From positions 1-19,491 of the forward strand of contig JBGTBQ010000361.1 of NCBI GenBank assembly GCA_041749275.1: a stretch of DNA of 19,491 nt. The letters are read 5' to 3'. Below are positions 8,694 to 15,720 of this stretch, one piece after another. Each line of letters begins with the position of its first letter. The first letter of the stretch is position 1. Source of the stretch: JBGTBQ01 sp041749275. Its GTDB lineage: Bacteria; Acidobacteriota; Blastocatellia; Pyrinomonadales; Pyrinomonadaceae. The notes below the pieces were generated by a model. The model saw only the letters and a list, made by a program, of their open reading frames with translations. It was not told the DNA's origin and did no database searches. The position numbers were made by a program, and so were the translations under genes.

Positions 8694-9488
8694 CTAACGC
8701 GACTCTAGCGTCGGGATGCGGCTGCGGTTGCCGTTGACTAGCAGCACCGCTTCCTCTACGAACTCTTGATTCGTGAGTTCGTCGTCGGCGAACTGCCTGA
8801 TGACATCCATCGGCGCGTAGAGTTCAAGATGGTCGTAACTGGGCTGGTTGTGATACTCGGTGACGAAGTTCTTGTACGGAAGGTCAACATCAACTTTAAT
8901 CCCGTCAACCTCCGGGTGGAAGTTTATGATTTTGGCTACGCGCTTCATGTAAGAGAGCACGCGTTGGTTCAAGGCGTGGGCGACGCGCGCCGACTGATCC
9001 ATCTGGATGGTGTTGTAGATTTGCACGTCGCCGCCGGCGTTAAGCACGAGGTAAGTGTCGCCCTTGTACTTCTCGGTGCGGATCGCCGAGTCTACGTGCC
9101 TTACCTCGCCCAACAGCCGCAGCTTCGCCTTGGTCGGGATGGAGGCGAGCTTGCCGGTGAAGATGAGCGGGAGCACCTTCCCGACGACTTCCCGCTGGTA
9201 GTACTCGCTCGCCTCGAACTCGGACAGCAACCCGACGAACGCCACCTCGCGGAATGCCGCGCTCAAGTCTTTGACCGTGGTGTCGAAACGTAACTTGACG
9301 TTGAAGAGGGGGTCACGAAGTTCGACCTCCGTGAGGCGGCTGTTGCGCGAGACTTTTTCGACCGTGAGCTGCCGCATCAATGTCCAGCCTGCGGTTCTCC
9401 ACTCCGTGAGCCCACCTACGATTAGCCCGCCGGCAGCCGACTGCTCAATGACTGTCCCGTAATTCAGCGACCCGCTCCAGAACCCCAC
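8694..9488 (-). CDS. Body of an unknown secreted protein, separated from its signal peptide by a frameshift
   Basis: A 264-residue frame from a possible GTG at 9488; it is open upstream to a TGA at 9522-9524. It carries no signal peptide and GTG has no convincing ribosome site. Read through from the neighbouring frame (9445-9690), the product becomes a continuous exported protein: signal peptide, QGWLLDVPKGTRVVLKIP, then VGSIGFEKVGFWSGS. The body is mixed alpha/beta with many charged residues and no recognised family or catalytic motif. The upstream neighbour (9712-10797) is also secreted and of unknown function, so the two probably form an operon. Either this is a pseudogene, a sequencing or assembly error, or translation involves a +1 shift. 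Confidence 0.6.
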   Translation of the reverse strand: MGFWSGSLNYGTVIEQSAAGGLIVGGLTEWRTAGWTLMRQLTVEKVSRNSRLTEVELRDPLFNVKLRFDTTVKDLSAAFREVAFVGLLSEFEASEYYQREVVGKVLPLIFTGKLASIPTKAKLRLLGEVRHVDSAIRTEKYKGDTYLVLNAGGDVQIYNTIQMDQSARVAHALNQRVLSYMKRVAKIINFHPEVDGIKVDVDLPYKNFVTEYHNQPSYDHLELYAPMDVIRQFADDELTNQEFVEEAVLLVNGNRSRIPTLESR

Positions 9489-9690
9489 CTTCTCGAAGCC
9501 GATGGATCCTACTGGGAATCTTCAACACGACTCGCGTGCCCTTGGGAACGTCCAGCAGCCACCCTTGAACTTGGGTGCCTGCCGTAGACGCACGCGTTGA
9601 TGGGGCGGCAGAAAATTGCGCCAACAGGAGCACAACTAAGAAGGCTGTCATCGAAAGCTTACGTCGCATAAAAAATACCGCCCGTAGCAC
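9445..9690 (-). CDS. Signal-peptide fragment of the frameshifted secreted protein
   Basis: An 81-residue frame. Residues 1-30 form a signal peptide (MRRKLSMTAFLVVLLLAQFS, cleavage likely near SAAPS). Residues 40-59 continue as a beta-type segment, QGWLLDVPKGTRVVLKIP. After P59 the frame turns into an Arg-rich sequence (SRIHRLREGG) unlike a natural continuation, while the other frame continues sensibly. The start may be GTG at 9690 (AGGA 8 bases upstream) or ATG at 9669. It begins 21 bases after the stop of the upstream gene, so it is probably cotranscribed. It is best read as the 5' part of the gene that continues to 8694. Confidence 0.55.
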   Translation of the reverse strand: MLRAVFFMRRKLSMTAFLVVLLLAQFSAAPSTRASTAGTQVQGWLLDVPKGTRVVLKIPSRIHRLREGGVLERVAELRDSH

Positions 9691-9711
9691 CGGGCACGTC
9701 CTGCCACACTT

Positions 9712-10797
9712 CTATTTCTGATCCGACCGCGCGAGGAGCCGCCTGAAGGCGTCTAAATGGGTGTCGGTCATCTTGTACTCCAGGGTGCCGATCTGAAGTT
9801 CCACCTTACTACCGTTGGCGATTCTGGCGAAGGTCTCGTAAGGCAGACTGATGACGACCGTCTGACGCACGCTGGACTTCGTTTTCTCTTCGTCCGAGAG
9901 GCGCATGGAGCCCACCGCCACGCGCTCGTCATCCACAAGGAAGTTGAGTTCAAGCTCATCCTCCCGGAAGACCGGGCGCGCCGCCGAGGCGTAGAAGTAG
10001 AGTGAGACTTTCTCGGGCTTCGTCGGGTTCTTGCCGGCGAAGCTGTATTCGGCGAAAGTACGTATGGAGCGCCTGCCGCCGCGCAACATCATCCGCGAGG
10101 TGCGGACGACCGTAACGTCTTTAAAGCGGTCGTACTTGTCGGTGATCTCTGCGGTCGTCTCTTCCTCTTCCTCCTCTGCACCGTCTTCCGGCTCGGGGCG
10201 CACGCTGGCGGTTAGCTGCTGGAATTCGGCGAGCGCAGAATCGAAATTGTTCAACGCGCGAAGGAAAAAGTCTAAAGCCGGCAGTAGGTCACCCTTATTC
10301 AACCAGGCGTAATCCACGGTGAAGCGCGGCACCAGGTGCCTCGTGTCCTTCTCGGTTTTAATCAGAGCGTCATTAAACGCGGCGTTGCCCCGCCCGTGAT
10401 GTTCTCTTGTCGCTTCTTTGATTTCCGCCCGCGAAAAATTGAAGTAATTCTCCTTGCTCCCGTCTGGGTCATAAATCAGGCGGGTTCTCGTGACGTAGAA
10501 CTTACCGGTGTCACCGGGCACAACGCTTCCGAATAGTTTCTTGAAGCGGACGATGGGGAAGACGAGCGCGTCCTCGTTGTCACGTTTCTGGTAGAGAATT
10601 TCGGTCGTGCCGCTCTTCGGGGTAAGTATCCGCAGGGCCGGCTGACCGTTAACGAGTACCGCTTCAGTCACACCTTGGAGTGATGATTGTTCGGCTGCCG
10701 GGGCGCCCTTGCCTTGTGTGGGTTGTGTTACTTGGCTGTAAGAGGGTGTGCATAAAAGGAACATCAGGATGCACGAGTGAGTGAAGCGAGGATACAA
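9712..10797 (-). CDS. Secreted protein of unknown function with an acidic linker
   Basis: The 361-residue protein starts at TTG (10797). This start is chosen because GGAGGT lies at 10806-10811, 8-9 bases away, and because it gives a complete signal peptide (MYPRFTHSCILMFLLCTPSYS, cleavage before QVTQ). The mature part has an N-terminal domain of about 150 residues (VFPIVRFKKLFG, KFYVTRTRLIYDPDG), a helical stretch, a Glu-rich run near residues 200-212, and a C-terminal beta-rich domain of about 120 residues. No known family or active site is recognised. The next gene on the same strand starts 21 bases after its stop and also encodes an exported protein, so the two products may act together outside the cytoplasm. 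Confidence 0.78.
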   Translation of the reverse strand: MYPRFTHSCILMFLLCTPSYSQVTQPTQGKGAPAAEQSSLQGVTEAVLVNGQPALRILTPKSGTTEILYQKRDNEDALVFPIVRFKKLFGSVVPGDTGKFYVTRTRLIYDPDGSKENYFNFSRAEIKEATREHHGRGNAAFNDALIKTEKDTRHLVPRFTVDYAWLNKGDLLPALDFFLRALNNFDSALAEFQQLTASVRPEPEDGAEEEEEETTAEITDKYDRFKDVTVVRTSRMMLRGGRRSIRTFAEYSFAGKNPTKPEKVSLYFYASAARPVFREDELELNFLVDDERVAVGSMRLSDEEKTKSSVRQTVVISLPYETFARIANGSKVELQIGTLEYKMTDTHLDAFRRLLARSDQK

Positions 10798-10829
10798 TTT
10801 ACGTTACCTCCGGCGTAATTTCAGCGAAC

Positions 10830-10868
10830 ATCTTAATCACTAGCACCCCACGCCGCAACGCGGTTGCG
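10830..10868 (-). promoter_or_regulatory. Possible promoter and operator of the secreted-protein operon
   Basis: On the minus strand TTGCGG (10858-10853) is followed after 17 bases by TAAGAT (10835-10830), a modest sigma-70 type promoter 19 bases before the ribosome site. A perfect inverted repeat CGCAAC-GCG-GTTGCG (10854-10868) overlaps the -35 and could be a repressor site. A CCCTATAGGG palindrome lies further upstream at 10898-10907. All are pattern matches only. Confidence 0.3.
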
Positions 10869-10983
10869 AGGCTGGGTCGGGTTGAGAGATAGTTCGCCCC
10901 TATAGGGCGCTGTTTGACGGATCAAAGGAAGCCAGTTACATAGAACCCAGACAGGTTGTATATTTCACCCTCAATTCATAATC

Positions 10984-11040
10984 TTATGTGCAAATTCTTA
11001 TAAGCTTACGTGCAATAAATTTAAGCTTATATGCGAACTT
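10984..11040 (+). repeat. Iteron-like direct repeats, left cluster
   Basis: Three direct copies related to TTATGTGCGAACTT start at 10984 (TTATGTGCAAATT), 11006 (TTACGTGCAATAA) and 11027 (TTATATGCGAACTT), spaced 22 and 21 bases, i.e. two helical turns. Two of them are preceded by the palindrome TAAGCTTA (11001-11008 and 11022-11029). The region is clearly AT-richer than its surroundings. Period and AT bias resemble plasmid iterons or a regulator array. No Rep gene is seen nearby. Confidence 0.65.
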
Positions 11041-11051
11041 ACAAAGTATCA

Positions 11052-11172
11052 GGTCGCACATAAAGCGGGAATATCTCCCACCGAGAATCAACAATTTGCA
11101 GGAAGAATTCGCGCATTTAACAGGAAACTGGTCGCGCATAAAACGGGAAAATCCTAAAGAAGTCGCGCATAT
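11052..11172 (-). repeat. Inverted copies of the iteron-like repeat
   Basis: Copies in the opposite orientation to the direct cluster share the core TCGCRCATWWA on the plus strand. They start at 11054, 11109, 11132 and 11163. The first and third extend to a longer match: GGTCGCACATAAAGCGGGAA against GGTCGCGCATAAAACGGGAA. Together with the direct copies they form a head-to-head cluster in the 418-base gap 10798-11215, which contains no other gene I can support. Confidence 0.55.
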
Positions 11173-11215
11173 AGTAAAAAACTCATGTGCTCATAGAAAT
11201 ACTTACGGGCGTAGC

Positions 11216-11860
11216 CTAAGCAGCCGAGCTTAATTCGTGAACAGGTATCTTGGTCAGCCGATTCGACCGCCATCCAGTAAAGAACGCCATTGAGATCCGC
11301 TGCACACTTGTCCGTTCATCTTCAACAACACCCCCATAGTAGGAGATACGAACATCATACGCAGATGGCAGCGCAGGCTCAGCTTTATAGTAGTCGATGG
11401 TAAAAGCGAAGGCGTGACGAATCTCTTCACCTGGCGGTAAAGTCGGTATGAAACTCGTCAGACGCTTGATGTGCTCTAAGTTATACCCTTCCGTTGGTTG
11501 TAACTCCGGATCGAAAGATATGCATACATCCCTAGCCACGCCTTTGCCGGCATTCTTCACTACTAAGAATATCTTGGTAGAGTCCTCACCATCCATCTGA
11601 TCAAGGTAGACGAAAATATAAGGTGCGATCTGGGCGTCTCTGGTCGCGACCAGTTCTTCCAGGGTCTTGGCAGTGATGTCAGCCGTCTCGGTAGTCAGGT
11701 TAGCCATCCGAGCGGTTTCGTCCGCCGACAGCTCCGTCGCAACGGCTATGTTCGATGTAGCCCTCGTGTAAATGATCAGGAACACGAGCGCCACCGCGTT
11801 AGTAAGGAAGGCTATAATCGAGATGGCGAGTCCCAGCGTGTCGTAAATAGACTCGTTCAT
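11216..11860 (-). CDS. Membrane-anchored protein of unknown function, paralogue A
   Basis: About 214 residues. One hydrophobic helix near the N-terminus (LGLAISIIAFLTNAVALVFLIIY) is followed by a helical, probably coiled-coil stretch rich in Ala, Thr and Glu (to about residue 75). A beta-rich C-terminal domain follows, with PYIFVYLDQ, KIFLVVKNAGKGVARDV, SFDPEL and IPTLPPGEE. These elements match, in the same order, those of the gene just upstream (11857-12456), so the two are paralogues from a tandem duplication. The frame is open to an ATG at 11869, but the ATG at 11860 overlaps the previous stop as ATGA and has GGGAG at 11875-11871, so it is preferred. Function unknown; N-terminal anchoring plus a folded soluble domain suggests a sensor or scaffold role. 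Confidence 0.7.
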   Translation of the reverse strand: MNESIYDTLGLAISIIAFLTNAVALVFLIIYTRATSNIAVATELSADETARMANLTTETADITAKTLEELVATRDAQIAPYIFVYLDQMDGEDSTKIFLVVKNAGKGVARDVCISFDPELQPTEGYNLEHIKRLTSFIPTLPPGEEIRHAFAFTIDYYKAEPALPSAYDVRISYYGGVVEDERTSVQRISMAFFTGWRSNRLTKIPVHELSSAA

Positions 11861-12456
11861 TGTAAGCATGCTCCCGTCGGAACTCGCAGATCGAGCTTGT
11901 AGGTATATGAAATCTTCTCGCCCGTGACCGCGTGCGTGTACTCGATGTTGACGTCGAACTCTCGCGGCATGTCGAGGTTGTATTCTTCCCCGGTGTTGAA
12001 CTCATTATCTATGTAATACCCTACATGCCCGAATTCATTTTTCAGTTGATAACCGGGTGGGATGGTGTCAATAAGTCCATCGCCAAGTTTTACGATCCTC
12101 TCTATATTCTTCCCGTCCTCCCCTCTCAGCTCAGGGCTGAACTTATAACGGACATCCTTTGCCAGACCTGTCCCGATGTTTTGGAGCACGAAGAAGAGGC
12201 GCCCCTTTTCGCGCTTGAAAAAGACCTTAATGATGGGCGCAGTCAACAAAGAGCGCGCACGCTGCATTTCTTCAAGTATCTTGTACGACAGCTCAGCAAC
12301 CTGTTGGCTCGCAGCAGAGGTTTCTTTAAGTTTTTGGGCGGCGAGTTGAGATGACTTGGCGATGCCAGTCGTCTTGCGGACATAGATAATCAGAATCACC
12401 AGCGCTGACACGAGCAGCACTTGGTTCCCTAGATCAAAAAAGGCTTTTATATCCAT
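11857..12456 (-). CDS. Membrane-anchored protein of unknown function, paralogue B
   Basis: The 199-residue protein starts with a transmembrane helix (about residues 12-27, VLLVSALVILIIYVRK), then a helical stretch to about residue 70. A beta-rich domain follows: PIIKVFFKREKGRLFFVLQNIG, TGLAKDVRYKFSPEL, IDTIPPGYQ and FDVNIEYTHAVTGE. It parallels the neighbouring gene element by element. Its stop overlaps the start of paralogue A by four bases, so the pair is translationally coupled. No good ribosome site precedes the ATG; instead GGGATTTATCCC (12458-12469) abuts it and may fold over the start. A TTGACC about 70 bases upstream could be a -35, but no convincing -10 follows. Base composition is less GC-rich than the flanking genes. 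No family recognised. Confidence 0.68.
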   Translation of the reverse strand: MDIKAFFDLGNQVLLVSALVILIIYVRKTTGIAKSSQLAAQKLKETSAASQQVAELSYKILEEMQRARSLLTAPIIKVFFKREKGRLFFVLQNIGTGLAKDVRYKFSPELRGEDGKNIERIVKLGDGLIDTIPPGYQLKNEFGHVGYYIDNEFNTGEEYNLDMPREFDVNIEYTHAVTGEKISYTYKLDLRVPTGACLQ

Positions 12457-12558
12457 AGGGATTTATCCCAAGACCAGAAGAGCTGTTCACCAGCATTCAT
12501 CCATCAACGCGCACTTTTGGTCAAGTGAATGGGTGTAGCACGTACTGTAAACTCATAC

Positions 12559-12597
12559 CGAGAAGGCGGGCTGGATTATATCCAGCCCGCCTTCTCG
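12559..12597. terminator. Perfect 18-bp hairpin, candidate terminator
   Basis: CGAGAAGGCGGGCTGGAT and its exact complement are separated by TAT only. It lies 64 bases downstream of the minus-strand regulator stop at 12661 and before the next minus-strand gene, so it can terminate the regulator transcript. T-rich sequence (TCTTTGTCTTT) follows on the plus strand, where no gene ends, so orientation is ambiguous. Confidence 0.65.
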
Positions 12598-12614
12598 TCT
12601 TTGTCTTTCTCGTG

Positions 12615-12649
12615 TTATGTGCGAACTTTTCTCACTTTATGTGCGAACT
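12615..12649 (+). repeat. Iteron-like direct repeats, right cluster
   Basis: Two identical 13-base copies of TTATGTGCGAACT start at 12615 and 12637, exactly 22 bases apart. They match the left cluster (10984-11040) in motif, period and orientation. They lie between the regulator stop at 12661 and the hairpin at 12559-12597, so the two clusters bracket the paralogue pair. Confidence 0.65.
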
Positions 12650-12660
12650 GACAAAAAAGA

Positions 12661-15528
12661 TTAACTCAGGGCGATGATGTCATCGTCGGTCACGGCAAGC
12701 CGTTTTATAATCGGATAGATTCCTTGGCGGTCGCGCAATCCTATGACTTGGGCGGCCTTCGCCTTGTTCCCGGCGGCCCCGCGCAGCGCGGCGACGACGT
12801 ATACGCGCTCGTGTTCAGCGAGGCGCTCCTTTAAAGTTTCGCCCGCCCGCAGCGGGACGAAGCCCGGCGCGTCGGAGATCATGCGGATGACGGAGCCGCC
12901 CCCGGTCCTCTCGACGCACTCCTCGACCAGACTGAGCGTCACCCTTTCGGGCTTCTCGGCCAGCGAGCAGGCGCGCTCGATGACGGTCCGCAGTTGGCGG
13001 ACGTTGCCGGGCCAATCCAGCGTCTCGAACCACCCGAGCACGCCCGCGGGCAGCACGAAATCATACTCCCCGGCGAAAGCCTCCGCGAGCGGCCTGATGT
13101 CGCCCTTACGCTCGCGCAGCGGCGGAACGCGAATCTCCCAGAAGCGGTCGCGCAGGTCTTCCTTAATCAGCGCGCCGCCGTCCCCGATCCGGTTCGTCGC
13201 TATGATGAGACGCACGTCGGCTTCGGACGTCGAACTGTCGCCGATGACCTTGAAGGTGCCGAACTGCGCGAACCGCTTCAGCACCGACTGGACGTTCACG
13301 CCCTCGTCTATCTCGTCGATGAAAAGCGTGCCGCCCTCCGCCTGCTGCACCAGACCCTTGCGGTCGCCCCGGCTTCCGGTGTAGGAGCCTTCCTTCGCCC
13401 CGAACAACTCCGCGACGAGCTGGTCCGGGTTATTAATCGCCCCGCCGTCCGTCCGCTCATACCTCTTATCCGCGCGGCCGGAAAGCCTGTGAATGAGCCG
13501 CGCGACCTCTTCCTTGCCGGTCCCGCGCTCGCCCGAGATGAGGATGTTTCTGAGCGCGCGCGTCTTCTCATCAGAAGTGCCGTCCATGCGCGCGAAGATC
13601 CGCACCTCTTCAAGCATCTCCAGCGAGCGCGGGTCGACGGCGATGAACCGCGGGTCGTCGCACGGCACCCCGCGGTAATACGAGCCGGGCATGAGCCGCA
13701 CGCAGCGCGCGGCAGACTCCGCGACGAAACGCGTGGCCTCACGCCCTTCACTGACGGCCGCCGAGAATCCCACGCACAACTTCAAGGGCCCCGCGCCGTG
13801 AGTGCTCCAGACCATCTCGTCGCGCCGCTCGCCCGAGAAGGCCAGCGGAGTCCCGCCGGTCTGGGCAATGATCTCGACGCGCACCCCGGCCCCGCTGACC
13901 CCCACGAGTGCCGCCTCCGCCGCCTGGCACAACTCCGTCAGCGTCGCGGCGTTGTGCAGCCGGTTGAGGGGGTCGAGTACTTCGACCGGGATCGAAGTCG
14001 CCGCCGGGGCCGGCGCCGCGCCGAGTCTATCCAACCCCCCGAAGAAATCATCGTCCTCCGGTTCCTGCTCGACGGGCTCGCCTCGCCTCGCGGCGGCCAT
14101 CTTGTCGATGCGCCTCATCACGTCGAGGTTGAAGCTGTTGGGGCGCGCGTTGATCCTCAGATTCACGCGGAGGGCAGCGTCGCCGGCCTCGACGTGGACG
14201 CCGCGCGAGCCGGGCAGCCGCGCCATCCCTATCCGGTGCAGCTCAAGGAGCACGTCTTCCGGGGCGAGCGCGAGCGGGCCGTCGTCTTCGGTCTGTAGCA
14301 CCGCGTCAACGTAGGAGCCCTCGTTAAAATAGATGGTGCCGGACTTGACCGCGAGCGCGGCCTCGAATATCGCCCCTTCCCGCACCGCCTCACCGATCAT
14401 GCTCTCGTCACAAAGGCTCCAGTCCACGACGAGCGGCCCGGTCATCCTGTCGTTATCGAACAGCGAGGTGATGCTGGCGAGCAGGTAGGTCGATAAGTCG
14501 AACTCCAGCGGGTACAGCCCCCCGGCAGTTGCCGGCAGGGCGATCCCGCGTGACGACTCCTCCTCACCACCCCCGCCAATGCCTCTGACGAGTGCCGAGA
14601 CTTCCCGCGAATCGCCGAGGGCGTCACGCACCTCGTCCGGCACGACGACGCGCGACCCGGAGCCGAGGTAAGACTCGACGACGCCGCGCTCCTCCGGCCC
14701 GTACGCCCGCCACCTCGCCGACTCTAGAGACCCGATCCCGCGCACGCGTTCCACGAACCCTGCGGCGGAGGCGATGCGCGCGAGCGTCGCCAAGCCGAGC
14801 ACACCCGCCCCTTCGACGTGATGCCGCGCGTAAAGGTACGCGAGCGCCGCCACCCCCTGCGAAGACTGGCGGCCGACGGCGCACAGCGCGCTCGCCAGCT
14901 CATACATCGCGGCGTCGTCCTGGTTGACCGCCGCCCCGCCCCACCGCGCACGCGCTTTTTCGAGCGACTCTTCGGCCGACTCGAACGCTCCCTCCGACAG
15001 CGCGACCTCGGCGAGCAGCATCCACGTCTCGGCCGAGACGTTGCCCTCGTCACTCGGGTCCTGAATCTCGATTGCCGGCTGACCGGCGCCGCCCCCCAAC
15101 CTTGTCACACGCCGCTCGATGCGGTTGGCGAGCGTCCGCGCCCGCTCAAGATTGCCGAGGTTGAGCTGCACCCGCACGGCGAAGCGCTCGGCGTCAAAGC
15201 GGACGGCCGCGCAAGGGAGGCTCTCGCAGAAGGCCGTGATGCGCGCGACGAAGAGGGCAGACTTGCGCGCGTACTCGTCGTTCTCCGCGCCGCTCGCGGC
15301 GTCGAGCAGGCGGGCGGCGAGCAGCATCAGCCTGACCGAGTCCTCGGTCTCCAGCATCTCGTGCCGCACGATCTGTTCCGTCTCGCGCGCGTGCTCAAGC
15401 GCCTCGTGTGTCTCGCCGGTGCGGAGCGCGTCCGAGATCATGCGCTCCAACATCTGCGCCGAGCTTTCGAGTTGATTAGCGTGCCAGGGGGATTGATTCC
15501 CACGGAAGAGGGAGGAAGAAGAAGACAT
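12661..15528 (-). CDS. TPR-GAF-AAA+-HTH transcriptional regulator of the sigma-54 activator family
   Basis: The 955-residue protein starts with Ser-rich residues and helical TPR-like repeats (about 20-290). A region of unknown type follows, then a GAF-like domain (about 515-620). The AAA+ domain (about 635-870) has Walker A GERGTGK (666-672), Walker B FIDEID (D738, E739), sensor ATNR, LRDRFWEIRVPPLRER with the arginine finger, and WPGNVRQL. A Fis-type helix-turn-helix ends the protein (about 912-950). Sigma-54 activators carry GAFTGA in loop 1; here it is GSYTGS (714-719), so sigma-54 contact is uncertain. There is no receiver domain, so the signal probably enters through the TPR or GAF parts. 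AGGAG at 15538-15534 supports the ATG. The TnpB element ends about 36 bases upstream and may have displaced the native promoter. Confidence 0.85.
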   Translation of the reverse strand: MSSSSSLFRGNQSPWHANQLESSAQMLERMISDALRTGETHEALEHARETEQIVRHEMLETEDSVRLMLLAARLLDAASGAENDEYARKSALFVARITAFCESLPCAAVRFDAERFAVRVQLNLGNLERARTLANRIERRVTRLGGGAGQPAIEIQDPSDEGNVSAETWMLLAEVALSEGAFESAEESLEKARARWGGAAVNQDDAAMYELASALCAVGRQSSQGVAALAYLYARHHVEGAGVLGLATLARIASAAGFVERVRGIGSLESARWRAYGPEERGVVESYLGSGSRVVVPDEVRDALGDSREVSALVRGIGGGGEEESSRGIALPATAGGLYPLEFDLSTYLLASITSLFDNDRMTGPLVVDWSLCDESMIGEAVREGAIFEAALAVKSGTIYFNEGSYVDAVLQTEDDGPLALAPEDVLLELHRIGMARLPGSRGVHVEAGDAALRVNLRINARPNSFNLDVMRRIDKMAAARRGEPVEQEPEDDDFFGGLDRLGAAPAPAATSIPVEVLDPLNRLHNAATLTELCQAAEAALVGVSGAGVRVEIIAQTGGTPLAFSGERRDEMVWSTHGAGPLKLCVGFSAAVSEGREATRFVAESAARCVRLMPGSYYRGVPCDDPRFIAVDPRSLEMLEEVRIFARMDGTSDEKTRALRNILISGERGTGKEEVARLIHRLSGRADKRYERTDGGAINNPDQLVAELFGAKEGSYTGSRGDRKGLVQQAEGGTLFIDEIDEGVNVQSVLKRFAQFGTFKVIGDSSTSEADVRLIIATNRIGDGGALIKEDLRDRFWEIRVPPLRERKGDIRPLAEAFAGEYDFVLPAGVLGWFETLDWPGNVRQLRTVIERACSLAEKPERVTLSLVEECVERTGGGSVIRMISDAPGFVPLRAGETLKERLAEHERVYVVAALRGAAGNKAKAAQVIGLRDRQGIYPIIKRLAVTDDDIIALS

Positions 15529-15547
15529 GGGTGCTCCTGCGCCAGAC

Positions 15548-15720
15548 AGATGTATCGGATCGGGTAAACGACCGACGCTCTAAAAGAGCGCGGCTTTCGT
15601 CCCTGTACTTACGCGGCTACCGACGCCGCATGTTCCGAGACCTTGAGCGCGTTTACGGACGCTCTGGCTCTTTCACGAATGTTCAGAGCCGCATTGAAGT
15701 CAGCGAGCGAACGATGTCCA
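15548..15720 (-). ncRNA. Predicted TnpB guide RNA (reRNA/omega-RNA)
   Basis: Family knowledge: TnpB uses an RNA overlapping the tnpB 3' end and the element's right end, with the guide taken from flanking DNA. Here the right end folds as CGCTCT-TTT-AGAGCG (15576-15590) extended by CGG/CCG around one bulged base, then GTCGTTTAC. The guide would begin at 15563 reading downward as CCGATCCGATACATCT. The 5' boundary near 15720 is a guess from typical lengths. Confidence 0.55.

Noticed and set aside
10984..11172. CRISPR array
   Set aside because: Repeats are about 14 bases, imperfect, in both orientations, with spacers far too short; no cas genes.
12994..14298. 434-codon plus-strand frame opposite the regulator
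   Set aside because: The minus-strand regulator has AAA+ motifs and a ribosome site; this frame is compositional.
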